DNA from: Dicyema japonicum
Taxonomy: Eukaryota; Dicyemida; Rhombozoa; Dicyemidae
NCBI GenBank assembly: GCA_011109175.1
Contig: RDEW01000013.1
Location: forward strand, 103,476 to 167,475
Reading direction: 5' to 3'
DNA: 64,000 bases
Below, piece by piece: positions 12,240 through 22,199 of this stretch (its first letter is position 1; each line of letters begins with the position of its first letter). A program made the translations under genes and the position numbers. A model generated the notes under the pieces. The model saw only the letters and a program-made list of their open reading frames with translations, did not search any database and was not told the origin of the DNA.

Positions 12240-12370
12240 AAAGCATTTATTTATTCAGAACCCCGGGAACATCGAGAAAAAGAAGAAAGAAAAAGTCAGA
12301 CAGTTAGGTAATATCAGTTCCCGCAATCAATCGAGCCATCCAACGTCTCTGGTCTCTCATTGTTCCCACC
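12240..12370 (+). repeat. Dispersed repeat, about 120 bp, shared with 57,645-57,765
   Basis: The two places share CAGTTAGGTAAT, CAGTTCCCGC, ATCCAACGTCT and TGTTCCCAC/CGTTCCCAC in order at similar spacing. I cannot assign the family. The plus-strand ORF at 12,172-12,528 runs through it and is probably not a gene. Confidence 0.6.
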
Positions 12371-12545
12371 ACTGTTTGAAAGAATTTCTCTCATCCCTGC
12401 AGAGGAATTCATTTTGGGAGGGGAATTTTTTAACCAATCGACTTTCTTTTGCCTTGGAAAAGACAAACCAAACGGGTTTCCATCTTTACAAACCCGAAAG
12501 AATCCGGATCAGCAACTACGGATCTTAGTTTCCGTGAGTAGGGGA

Positions 12546-12908
12546 TTAACCATTGATCCAGTACGAGGGTCCATCATATGAATAGTTTTTCGGTATATTG
12601 AATTGAGTCTGTGGAGTGAAGTCTCTGATAAAGCGAATCTCTACACAACAGACACATACTCTACAGCCGGCGCGATAGTTTGCCGGTAGTATATTGTAAC
12701 AGAAGAATCTAAATTCAAGAGTCCTCAGGACAAGTGCGCGTACAACGTTCAACTTCTGCAAGCCTTTAGTGATGACATTCTTCACATGGAGTTGAAATTC
12801 AAAAGCCTGTCGAAAAGTAATCCAATAATTGAGGGAGACCTTGTTACTGGTATCTGGACAGGACCAATGAAAATTCTTTTGAACGACGGTCTGAGGTGAA
12901 AAGTGCAC
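12546..12908 (-). mobile_element. L3-type LINE fragment, C-terminal to the RT
   Basis: An open frame of 120 codons contains WITFRQAFEFQLHVKNVITK and GLQKLNVVRAL. This is the region after the palm domain in Jockey/CR1-like proteins (LGITFD...F..HV), also seen at about 39,735 in the L3 copy. The conserved glycine is lost and the rest decays into unrelated sequence. Confidence 0.55.
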
Positions 12909-12949
12909 ATATTTATTTTTCGGCAGAATTCGTTAGTCGGCCGACAGTC

Positions 12950-13600
12950 AACCAATCGTAGACGGAGTATCTACAATATATTCAAAAAATGGTTCCTGAA
13001 GCTAAATACCGACCGAACGAAGTTTACTTGATTTAACCGCGCAGATAGGACATTTGACGATACGTGGAGAAGACATAAGAAGGTAGGATCGCTCTAAGGA
13101 GATGTGATAGATGTAGCCCGCCGGAAAATCATTGCCTCTGGTGCTTTCAGAAAGCTAATAAAAATATGGTGCTCGGATAGAAAGCTCAGTGGAAAAGTAA
13201 AGATATACAATTATACACGGGGGTTGCCAAAAAGGCTATGGAGAGTATTGACAACTTTCACCGCATCATGCCTGAAGGTACTCAATATACTATGAAGATC
13301 AATAACGCATGATTATATAATTGTGTAACACAGAACCAATATCGAAAGAAATCCAAGGATCGAGATGGAGACTGTCACATTTGAGGATGGACTTGGAGGT
13401 AACTGCAATTCGTGTGATGGAAACATATTTTATGCAACAAGGAAGATTATTCCGAGGAATGCCCAAGACAACTCTACCATCTGTGTTAAATGAAGACTTA
13501 AAAGGCGTCGGCAGCAAACTAAAAACGGCCGACAATATCGATGAACTAAAGGGACATGCAAAAAAAGGGACCTTGGATGATGCTGGTACAAATAATGGCT
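12950..13600 (+). mobile_element. L2 LINE C-terminal part, degenerate
   Basis: The frames give VARRKIIASGAFRKLIKIW, then ISKEIQGSRWRLSHLRM, FRGMPKTTLPSVLNEDLKGV and GSKLKTADNIDEL. They align in order with RKMLAVAAFRKM, ESRWRLFGHILRM, FRGRPRITLSEVLHKDLTNV and GRKLKTGDDLDTL of the L2 element at 36.9-37.45 kb. Several frameshifts and an internal loss make it inactive. Confidence 0.8.
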
Positions 13601-13796
13601 TTAATTGAATTTTGTTTTTTATGTGTTCTCTGTGGTGCTTATAATAATGAGTTATTTACGATTATTAATATTATTGTCCTCCCAAATTTCGGATATTTGA
13701 ATTCTCCTCTTGTTTGTGCAGACCCAGAAAAGTGAGATCCCGGTGTAGGTTGTCAGTTAGTTTGGTTTTTAGACAGCTGTCAAGAACAGCATAGTT

Positions 13797-14289
13797 CAGG
13801 GTGGCCAACCAGTCGATCGCAATCGATTGATTTTTAACGCTCGATATAAAAATTGCTAATTATTTTTTTGTATTTAAATTATTAATAAAAAAATTTTTTC
13901 ACGTGGCTTGTTATGAGGAAATCTTTGTCGTCATTTTAATTCATTACATCTCAATTTCAAACATGATTTTCCCTTAAATTCCCTTATGCGAAAAGAGAAA
14001 GTAGAACGATTAAAAAATCTTTTTCCCCAACAAAATATGCAGCAATTGCATCATTGCATGTGACTCACCTCCTCCCAAAACACAAAAACCTCTCACTGAT
14101 GGTAATATTTTAAAATCGTGTTTTTTGAAGGCTGCTGATTCATTATTCGACGTGTTTGTTCTTGTTCTCTTGTTTAGCAAAATCTAATGTTAAAAAAATT
14201 GTTATTAAAATACAAAAAAAAATTATATAAGTCAATCGCCATAAAATGGTTAGAAAGTAGCTCGCGGGTGAAAAGGTTGGCCACTCCTG
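13797..14289. mobile_element. hAT-type MITE
   Basis: The 493-bp element starts CAGGGTGGCCAACC and ends GGTTGGCCACTCCTG, which are imperfect inverted repeats of the CAGGGGTGGCCAACC type known from hAT transposons. CATAGTT lies directly on both sides (13,790-13,796 and 14,290-14,296), and the next base can extend it to the 8 bp expected for hAT. The inside is AT-rich with no ORF. It lies 270 bp upstream of the small gene at 14,559. Confidence 0.8.
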
Positions 14290-14558
14290 CATAGTTCATC
14301 GTTGTTCCGATAAATTGTCTGTAGATAATTGTCGGGTTCTCTTTGCTAAGGCCGAACGACGTACCCTAACGGACAGCCAGTTACAAGTATTAGTTTTATC
14401 ATAAAAATATTTAAATAATAATTTTATATATAAAAATTATGAATATTTAATAAATTTGTAAATGGATGAAGTGGTTGACATTCTGAAGAACTCCCTTTCT
14501 GTAATATTAACAATAACTATAATAGAATCTTTATTCGTTAGCCACAAAGAGTGATATA

Positions 14559-14866
14559 ATGTCCAACCATGAAGAGACATGTTTAGGTTATGCACGTGCT
14601 TATTACTAATAGTCTATGATGACTTGGTTAATAAAGTGTTGGACAACTTTTCTACTTTGGAGAATCACTTCCTCACTTGCAAGAAGAAACTGGAGAGCAT
14701 GTCCTCAGACAACCAAAGAGTCGACGAGGTTCGACTCGAATTTGCCATTTACTAGGAAATCAAGACACTCACTCTTGGACTCGAAAGAAAGAAAAAATTA
14801 CTGGAGCACGTGGTCGGTGATGTCGCTGAAATTAGGAGACAATTTAGTTTGATTGACAAAAATTAA
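14559..14866 (+). CDS. Small coiled-coil protein, possibly Mediator subunit 28-like
   Basis: Three exons (14,559-14,586, 14,613-14,728 and 14,756-14,866) join across GT-AG introns of 26 and 27 nt into 84 codons plus stop. The joined length is a multiple of three, and the in-frame stops of the raw sequence fall in the introns. The product is helical and charged, with segments such as NKVLDNFSTLENHFL and LGLERKKKLLEHVV. Length and spacing resemble MED28 (K.LD....E..FL, then a RK..L heptad region), but identity is low. Other small coiled-coil proteins (kinetochore, dynactin or BLOC subunits) are alternatives. That this is a real gene is more secure than its name. Confidence 0.55.
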
Positions 14867-14869
14867 TAA

Positions 14870-16085
14870 AACATTTTTATAATATTCTGTTATCAAATCG
14901 CTCACGTGGTAGGGCTACATTCCAGCCATTCATTTGACGAGAAAGGACAACCTGACATCCCAACCGAGAACTGAGGATTACAAAATAAACTGAACCAGTC
15001 AGATTTGGTGGGGGACAAGTCGAGGAGGTCTAACTCCTCTTCACATGGCTTTGTTGGGAGTTGGGCAAACTTTTCATGGTCGAAGATGACCTGGCAGGTA
15101 GAACAGGCTAGAACGCCGTCACATACACCTGGGATGATACATTAAGTGAACCAAATCCGTCAAGATCAAGGTCATTGTTGATTATGAGGTCTAGCATGGT
15201 CTCCCCTCCACCCCCTCAACCGTCAGTTTTTTACCACATGGTAGAATTAGGTTTATTGATACTCTGTCATGTATAAAGCCTCTTACATTTGTCTTTGACT
15301 CCCCATAAGCAGTCGACTGAGACGAGGTATGAGCCATCCTCTGTTTATTAAAGGACTAATAATCCTTAACAAACTTGTTGTGGTCATTGACATTAATTTC
15401 TCATTACTATTTTTACAAAAATGTTTTAAATTATTTATTTCTTTTATTTAAAAAAATTTTATTATGTGTGACATTCGGGAATTGATAATCTTGAAGACAG
15501 GTTCAGGTAACATAGCGGTCAGTGCTGTCGCGATTAGCTATGCGCTCGACTCCCACACCTGATAGAAGGATTCCTTTCTGGAAGAGATGCAATGCTGGGA
15601 GAGGATACGCCTCATTCCGACAGGATGAATTGGATAAAATCTAATCGGATATATCCTTGATTGTCCAAAAAATCCTCCAGTGCTTTTGAAAGAAGATTCT
15701 GATTAAAACAGTATAACATTCAGTCAATTAATAAAATATTGGATGCATGGTAGATAATGGAGTGTCAGCTGTAAATATCAGTGACCACATTTTTTTAAAG
15801 AATTTAATGTTCTATGAGCCCGAAAGTTCGCTTGCACGATGTTTCCTAGGGATGTTGCGTCCATATTGAAGAGATATTGCCATTAAGTGTACCAGAGTTA
15901 TCCCATGGTTAAACAGAGATACATCACCAGCTCAACCATCGAATCAATTAACAACTTTGATAACTGTTATGTTGTTGATTTTATTTTTCAGATGTGGCGG
16001 GGAATTTGAAGGTGGATTAGGACAATAGAAGATTTGGCTAGCCTTGTGGTCGACAAGGGAACGGTAAGAGGACAGCGATGAGTCA
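14870..16085. other. Unassigned sequence
   Basis: No coding signal or known repeat stands out. There are AT-rich tracts at 15,400-15,480. Short mixed-frame segments around 15,000-15,350 look like old transposon debris but carry no motif I can name. Confidence 0.35.
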
Positions 16086-16089
16086 ATAT

Positions 16090-16390
16090 TCTAAATTATT
16101 TCGCGTAGCGTCGTAAAAGCGTAGTGTCCACAAGAGGGACTCCAAATGGAAGCGAACGTTCTGAGGTAGGGAAGTTTCTCCTCCATCGATATTTGGCGCG
16201 TTAGTCCGAGAAGTTTGTTATAAAGATTTGATGACGTAACGCAACCGTGAATCTTTTGAGGCATGAATGAGTCGCCTCCATTTGTGGTAAATAAATGAGA
16301 ATGTGGATTTTTTACTTTAAAGGTGGGTATTATCCGCTTGCATCTGTGGAGTACCACGATCTGCGGTAGTTGGTCCGCCATTTTTCATAC
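16090..16390 (-). repeat. Dispersed repeat of unknown family
   Basis: A minus-strand ORF of 96 codons (16,091-16,381) is present. Its DNA resembles plus-strand 48,800-48,980 over about 150 nt (shared GAAGCGAAC/GACGCGAAC, ATCGATATTTGGCG/ATAGATTTTTGGCG and TGATGACGT/TGACGACAT). A repeated ORF this degenerate is more likely transposon-derived than a host gene. Confidence 0.4.
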
Positions 16391-16619
16391 AAAGAGAGAT
16401 TGTATACCGAATATTAGGAAGTGATTCTTAATTGAGAGTTTGTAGTTCCTGATTTTGTTCAAGAATGAATCCGAACCATTAACCGTAGAAACATCAGGAG
16501 ATATTGGAAACAGTTCACTGAACCTGCAGAACCTCATTAGAATGCTTATCCCAATGAGGAAAAAAAATATGAGAAAAGAATTATTACGCGCATTTCCTGA
16601 ACGTATTTGCTGAAACTGG

Positions 16620-16712
16620 GAATAAATTGGATTGCGCCCTGACTGCGTGGCTATTCCCTCTTAGGATGGCCAGCGGGATTCGCTTAAATAACCATCAGTG
16701 AAGGTAGGAAGT
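16620..16712 (-). mobile_element. REL-LINE 3' end, 5'-truncated
   Basis: The reverse complement encodes, in mixed frames, the YLSERIPLAILRGNSHAV segment that closes the REL-LINE protein at 2460-2530. DNA identity to that segment is obvious by eye (GCGTGGCTATTCCCTC, GATTCGCT). Confidence 0.7.
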
Positions 16713-16744
16713 TCGGTTCCACTGATTTAACAAAAATAATGAAT

Positions 16745-16990
16745 GAAGTGAACAAAATTCCAAAAAACACCGGTAACACCAAACTAGCTAATCATGCGAT
16801 CCCGGCATGCTCCAAGAGAGATTTTAACTTGGCACGATGTTCCTCCCTCGAGGCCACGCAAGTAAGCATCGCCTTATAACTGGTTCCTTGAAAGGGAAAC
16901 CCCCAAATGGTGGTGAGAAGTTGATGGCTCTTTCGTTCCTTTCCGGATGAACCACAAGACACCACGTTAAGCACATGCTCATCATTAACA
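16745..16990 (-). mobile_element. L3 LINE 3' end, 5'-truncated
   Basis: The minus-strand ORF at 16,974-16,792 ends REEHRAKLKSLLEHAGIA and a stop. This corresponds to the RTRRK.RILIEAS end of the L3 copy near 40,230. It is followed by the shared 3' untranslated motif (GATTAGCTAGTTTGGTGTTACC). Confidence 0.65.
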
Positions 16991-17094
16991 TCAATTTTTG
17001 ACTTATCAAGAATAATTTAATATTTATTTTTAAAATTGTTTTACAAAATGGCAAACCTTTTAATACATTAATATACTATTTGGCGTACGACTCT

Positions 17095-17400
17095 GTTTGT
17101 GAACCATGTGGCTCCGTGTGGTGCTTCGTGTCTAATTGGCAGAAGTTTCTGTTTGCTCGCCTGTTCCTCCTCTCTCTTCCTATTAGAGTGGCGTCATGTG
17201 ATCCATCTGTCTAGGTGGCCCAATGCCAGTCCTGCAAGAAAAAGGATCATTTGCTCTCCCCCACTCCACTGGAGGAGTTTCCACTACTGCAAGTATGGAC
17301 ATTTTTTTACCCTTTGTGTTGATTTCAGAGAGACTCTGTAGTAGTGGAAACTGGATACACTTAATTAGTTGTTACGTTAATAAATTAATTAATGTGGCAA
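17095..17400 (+). repeat. SINE-1 copy
   Basis: It starts near CCATGTGGCTCCGTGTGGTG, contains GCGTCATGTGATCC and CTCCACTGGAGGAG, and ends with GGAAACTGGATACACTTAATT and AATAAATTAA. The other six copies share these blocks in order. No convincing ORF is conserved between copies. Confidence 0.85.
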
Positions 17401-17562
17401 ACCTAAACCCTTTAATACATAGTACATTATTGGCGTGTAGTGCCTGTTTGGTCGTTTCTTTTTTTATTCATTTTATTTTTTATCTGTTCTATTATTACAT
17501 ATTTGTTTCAATATTATATTATTGGATCCTCAAATTGTGTTGATGTTGTTATCAAAAATATA

Positions 17563-19213
17563 TATTCAGCAACTCACTCAAATTTGCCGTTTTGGTTCCA
17601 GCGAAATTGTGGCAAATTTGAGAATTGGAAGAGGTCAGAATAAAATTTTATTTGAAGTTTTAATTAATTTAAAGATAATTAAACTATTTTTTTAATAAAA
17701 TAATTTTTTACCAAAGAAACTAATGTCAGTTGAGTATGCCGGCTGCGTGGATAGCGAACGAGTTCCCTCGGAGAATGGCCATTCCAATCTTTTGTCTCAG
17801 CCATAACCCTTCTCTCGTTGATCCCTTTTCTTTCTGGCAAGCATTCCTCAGAGTTCTCGCAAGAACTCAGCCATCATTGGACCAACGGCTCCCGATGATT
17901 CGGTCGCAACAGGATTAAACTATTTAAATTAATAAATTTTATTTTTATGAAAACAATATTTTTAACCAAGGAAACAAAAATTAATTAAATTTTATTAAGT
18001 AATACTCAATTCCCAATTGCCTCTTATTAGAATTTTTTCTTTATATCCTTTTATTGAAGTAATGAATTCTGCATCATTGTCATTTACAATGTTTTCTAGA
18101 AGATAATTTTCAATCTCTCTTAATTTTTAAAAACATTTCAGCTTTGTTTAATAACTCTACACAACCGGATTCTTCTTGTCCTTAATAGCAATTAATTTCT
18201 TCTCTCATCAATTGCCTCTTTTTCACTGTAATCAATTAAAATAAATTCTTCTATTTCAGTAGAATCATAAATATCTGTTCTGGATACGATTTCATCTGTT
18301 AACTTTATTTTAGTAAATTCTGGTTCGCATTCTGTACGTTGTAGACGTTTAAAACAGTTTGAAATTGTTTGAGATTTCACATCTTCCCATGCCATTTTTA
18401 CAAACAATACGGTATCCCTAAAATTTAACTTTTTATGTGATTCCGAATTATAAATATTTTCAGACGAGTAACTCTGAAATTTTTCAAATTCTTTTAAAAA
18501 GCCATCAACTCACTTGTTTTTCAATGTCCATTTCGCAGTGTAATTTACGCATTCGAAATCTGTCTTTTTTATAATTTCTCAAAATACCAGTAAGAATTTT
18601 TAAAATTAGTTAACGAAAGTTCTTTGAGAAAAAATTCTGCTTTAATATTATAGAATCGTTCGATAAAGCAACTTAAATGTTAGAGTAAATAATGTACCTT
18701 TTGATTCCATTGAATCCGTCCAATCTACTAGATTTTCATCAAGCTCTGGCTATTTTATTTTTTGCAAGTTTTTAGTTTAGGATTTCTGTTCTTGAACTGA
18801 AATAAAAGCGATTCTGCATTCATTAATATTGCATTGACTGTCCTTCTTGAGATTCACTTTTTAAAAAATAGAAGAAAATCTGACACGAAGCTGATTTATT
18901 GGTTTCTTTATACTGCAATATTTCCACTTTTTGAGCAATTTATTTCCACTTTTTGAGTCTAGTGTAGCAACAGGAATATTCCGACCCATGCTTGCTTTAA
19001 ATTATTTAATTTTAAGCATTTTTAAATATTAAAAAAATAAAAATAATTTTTAAAAATGTTAGCAAATTTCAGAATTGGCAAATTTTGAAAAATAGAAAAA
19101 TTGATAAAATGGCAAATTTTAATTAAAAATTTCAGAATTGGCAAATATTGGAAAATAGAAAAAATCGATAAAAATGGCAAATTTAAGAGTGGCATATTTG
19201 AGAGAGTTTACTG
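17563..19213 (-). mobile_element. Tigger/pogo DNA transposon, internally deleted
   Basis: The left end (TCAGCAACTCACTCAAATTTGCC, from about 17,567) and the right end (reverse complement of 19,185-19,212, CAGTAAACTCTCTCAAATATGCC) form imperfect terminal inverted repeats with TA outside. On the minus strand, PELDENLVDW and DSMESKG (near 18,740-18,700) match the CENP-B/Tc5-type DNA-binding domain of Tigger transposases. AWEDVKSQTISNCFKRL (near 18,395-18,345) matches their C-terminal end. Only about 300 bp lie between, so the DDE catalytic core is missing. The copy is non-autonomous and decayed. Confidence 0.75.
17722..17915 (-). mobile_element. REL-LINE 3' end inserted in the Tigger element
   Basis: The reverse complement reads ATESSGAVGPMMAEFLREL, a stop, then GMLARKKR and, in the next frame, LRQKIGMAILRGNSFAIHA ending in TGA. 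This matches the REL-LINE end. It lies inside the Tigger boundaries, so it landed after the DNA transposon. 43,525-43,640 is a sister copy. Confidence 0.8.
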
Positions 19214-19639
19214 TATATATTTTGCTGACCTATGAAAAGTATTGATTATTCAACAATATTTGATTTTCTATACTTATTGTTATTAGACTTTGAAATTATA
19301 CAAAAATTTATTGTATAATTTTTTTGTATCACCATTTTTTCTATCATCATTCTGAAATTTTATTGTATTTTTTGAAAAATTAACAAGATTCAAAAGAAGG
19401 TCTATTTTCACTCTCATCGATATTTTTGATTAACGTACTCATAATATATGAATTTTATTTCCGCTCACTTACCTCATAAATCGAAAAAATCTTATGAAAC
19501 GATCCCATCCGATTAACTTGAAGTCTTTGAAAACCATCAGACAACTCAGTATGAGCATAGGAGAACACAAGCATCAGAGATGGAGACACCTGTTCTATTG
19601 CCTTATCAGGAAAAGTTCATCCCATCAATCCTGGAAAAC

Positions 19640-20330
19640 AAGAACCGTGATCTTTAATAAGAAAATGAAATCCAGGATAATCCGAAAGCTCAAAGCACCT
19701 CGTTATATAATCCCATTGGTGTCTTAGAAACACTAGATGGCATTAAGAAGTTAAACTGTTAAAAGACTCCCTGACCAGATAACATCCCTGCGGAGTTATT
19801 TAACTTTAAGCTTATCGAACTGGGAGAGGTTATTACAAAAACAATAAATGAAACTTTTGAAATAGACCACTAACTAGATATTGGTAGTGGGTGGTTAATT
19901 CTCCTACAAAGTCAGGAAAATCAAAATGACCTTCCTGTATTGAAATTATTGACGACATTATCCTTACTGCACCGAATAAAAAACAAGGTTAAGTTTTTTC
20001 TCACTTAGAGAAAATGGATTCGGTAAGGAAGATCGACCGCAGACGTAATCCGGATGCATAGATTGGTGCCTTATGCCAAAAATACAAAAATGAGATGATT
20101 GGAGTCGACATGACTCGAGCTTCTAACTCTATCCATAGAGGAATGCTCATGAAAGCATTAATCAGTTTTCTCTACACTAATGAAACCGAAATCACAAATA
20201 TGTTGCTCAATGATACACAACTTGCTGAGTATCGGAAAAACTACATAAGATATTTTTTCAAATTGGAAGTACCTCAAGGGGACTTTCAGTCCCCAGTACT
20301 CTTTATTATTTTTTAGAGCTTTTCTCTTAT
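19640..20330 (+). mobile_element. L2 reverse-transcriptase fragment (right arm)
   Basis: Mixed frames give GVLETLDGIKKLN, PDNIPAELF, ELGEVITKTINETFE, GRSTADVIRMH and then TRASNSIHRGMLMKAL and EVPQGDFQSPVLF. They align in order with L2 RT blocks at 36.02-36.66 kb. It is frameshifted and inactive. Confidence 0.85.
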
Positions 20331-20509
20331 GCCCAATAATTTTTTGAAAACTATAATGTAATAAAAAAGAATTTGTACATTAACTTGTAATACAAGGTTA
20401 ATTATCCAACACATGTCTAATTTGGTACATAAACATATGCAATAATCTATAAAAAATAATCACGCTGGTTACAAAAACATTATAAAAATCACAAAAATAA
20501 TAAAATAAA

Positions 20510-21405
20510 ATGTTTCTAATATTATTGATAAACTTGATAAATTCAAGTAAATTAAATAAAATATTTCAGGGGATGAAATTTGTTATAATGATAAGTGCTA
20601 TACTCTTGTTAAAGAAAAACTGGAATTATTTAGATGCTGAGAACTATTGTAAGGATATTGGGGTACATTGGCTGTCATCAATAATGGAGCATTAAATAAA
20701 TTTTTAATTGGTAATTTTGTTATTTTATGAGACAATTTCTATCGTCCATACAAAAAATACATTTATATTGGAGTAAACGACAGAATAAAATTATGTAAAC
20801 AGCCACAATCAGGAACAAGTACAATATTTACTGTAATTTAGAAATATTTCTACTGGGGGAGTGGTCAACCTAGTCGCAATGGTGGGAATGAGCATTGTGT
20901 TCACTTTTATCATACTGGTGGAGAGTGGAACGACAATGATTGCTCCACAAAAATGGCATTTTTATGTGAAACACCAAGTTTTATGTTTATTTCATCTTAA
21001 AGAAAATGAACACTGCTCGACGGAATTTAAAAAGTGTTACAAATTTTTCAAAAACCGGAGAGATGAGTACTCCGATGCTGAAGATTTTTGTGTCAAGTAT
21101 GGTGGAAGATTGGTTACGATCAACTCGGATAAGGAAAATAAATTTATAGGTGACAATTTCCACGGAGTTAAAAATTTTTATATTGGCGCTAAAAATTTGA
21201 TTTATTCAGGAAATTTATTGTACAATTCAAATTATGAACTTCAAGTAAATTTTAAATTTAATAGAAATATAAAAATTATCACAGTGACTACAAATTTGAT
21301 AGTTCGAAAAATTGTGCAGTTTTTAACGAAAATCAACGATGGAATATGGTCTCGTGCAATGAGTCTCTGCCATTTTTATGCGAAAAGAAATGTTTTTTTC
21401 AGTAA
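20510..21405 (+). pseudogene. Two-domain C-type lectin gene, copy B (more degraded)
   Basis: It has the same exon plan as copy A: 20,510-20,546, 20,570-20,710, 20,732-20,818, 20,842-20,977, 21,003-21,244 and 21,265-21,405, with introns of 20-25 nt. It shares the four-G shift of exon 2 with copy A. It adds an extra A (CTGGAATTATTT against CTGGATTATTT), which leads to a TGA, and an 8-nt loss in exon 3 after DRIK. Exons 4-6 remain open: WGSGQPSRNGGNEHCVHF, then a complete second lectin domain ending NESLPFLCEKKCFFQ and TAA. Most differences from copy A in domain 2 are conservative. It is dead as a two-domain protein unless expression starts inside. Confidence 0.8.
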
Positions 21406-21552
21406 ATTATTGTAGTGCCTACACTCGAGTGCAAGATCGATGAATACGCAGAATTTAAATTTTAACAGCATTAAATTACTAACAATACTACCATAATGGT
21501 TGTTGTTTGATTATAATAAATATTAATTATTTTACGAATTAAATAAATAAAA

Positions 21553-21835
21553 TTCAATGCTCTCTCCTTGTTTGTTCGTCCATTCCTCCTCTCTTCCTAT
21601 TAGAGTGGCGTCATGTGATCCACCTGTCTGGCGCCCAGTGCCAGGCCGGCACGAAAAAGGATCATTTGCTCTCTCCCACTCCACTGGAGGGGTTTCCACA
21701 ACTGCAAGTATGGACGTCTTACCCTTTATGTTGATTCCGGATGGACTCTGTAGAAGTGGAAACTGGATGCACTTAATAGTTGTTTACTTTAACTTCTTTT
21801 TCGGTGTATCCGGAATTAATAAATAAATAATAATG
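21553..21835 (+). repeat. SINE-1 copy, 5'-truncated
   Basis: It begins inside the family at CTTGTTTGTTCGTCCATTCC and keeps the GCGTCATGTGATCC, CTCCACTGGAGGGG and GGAAACTGGATGCACTTAA blocks. It ends in GGAATTAATAAATAAATAAT. Confidence 0.85.
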
Positions 21836-21902
21836 CTCTCTTCTTCAAATGGAGCTGTACTCGTTTTTTTGGATCAACTTGATTAACTATATATTCCACC
21901 AC

Positions 21903-22140
21903 AAGGCCGGGTGGCATAGTGGTTAGGTGTCGGGCTAAGTGACTTAGGTCATGGGTTCGATTCTCTCAGCTGTTCACCTGGTGGAAGGTTCCACACATCT
22001 ACGATGCTAAAAGGGTTTGACGAGTGACGCCGTCATCAGTGGCTACTCACTGCGGAACTGGATTGTCTAGAAAGGACCCACACACAAGAAAAAGAAATGA
22101 AGATCATTCCTTTGTTCTACGATTAGTTAAAAATCAACTG
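21903..22140 (+). repeat. SINE-2: tRNA-derived SINE
   Basis: The first 70 nt look like a tRNA: an A-box-like TGGCATAGTGGTTAGGTG and a B-box-like GGGTTCGATTC 37 nt further on. The body continues GGTGGAAGGTTCCACACATC, TACGATGCT, a short AGAAAAAGAAATGAAGATCATTCC stretch and CTACGATTAGTTA. The reverse complement of 48,256-48,490 has the same order of blocks. The shared 170-nt non-tRNA body makes it a SINE rather than a tRNA gene. Confidence 0.8.
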
Positions 22141-22199
22141 TTCTTACTTTAAGTGTGTTTTCTGCCTATGCGGAGCTATAAATATTATGGTTCTCGTGA

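Larger units (their letters stand above)
19640..21565. repeat. Inverted repeat, right arm
   Basis: It is the reverse complement of 8110-10,040 apart from small indels and substitutions. Homology starts near AGAACCGTGAT at 19,640 and stops just after ATGCTCTCTCCTT at 21,565, where a SINE-1 copy begins in this arm only. Confidence 0.9.

Noticed and set aside
12172-12528. 118-codon ORF as a host gene
   Set aside because: It runs through a dispersed repeat also found at 57.6 kb and shows no domain.
20861-21415. 184-codon continuous ORF as the protein product
   Set aside because: It reads through three introns in the wrong frame for domain 1. The spliced frame gives textbook C-type lectin motifs; likewise for 8268-8822.
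21903-21975. tRNA gene
   Set aside because: The A and B boxes are good, but the acceptor and anticodon stems do not pair convincingly, and the same head with the same downstream body recurs at 48.3-48.5 kb. It is a SINE head.
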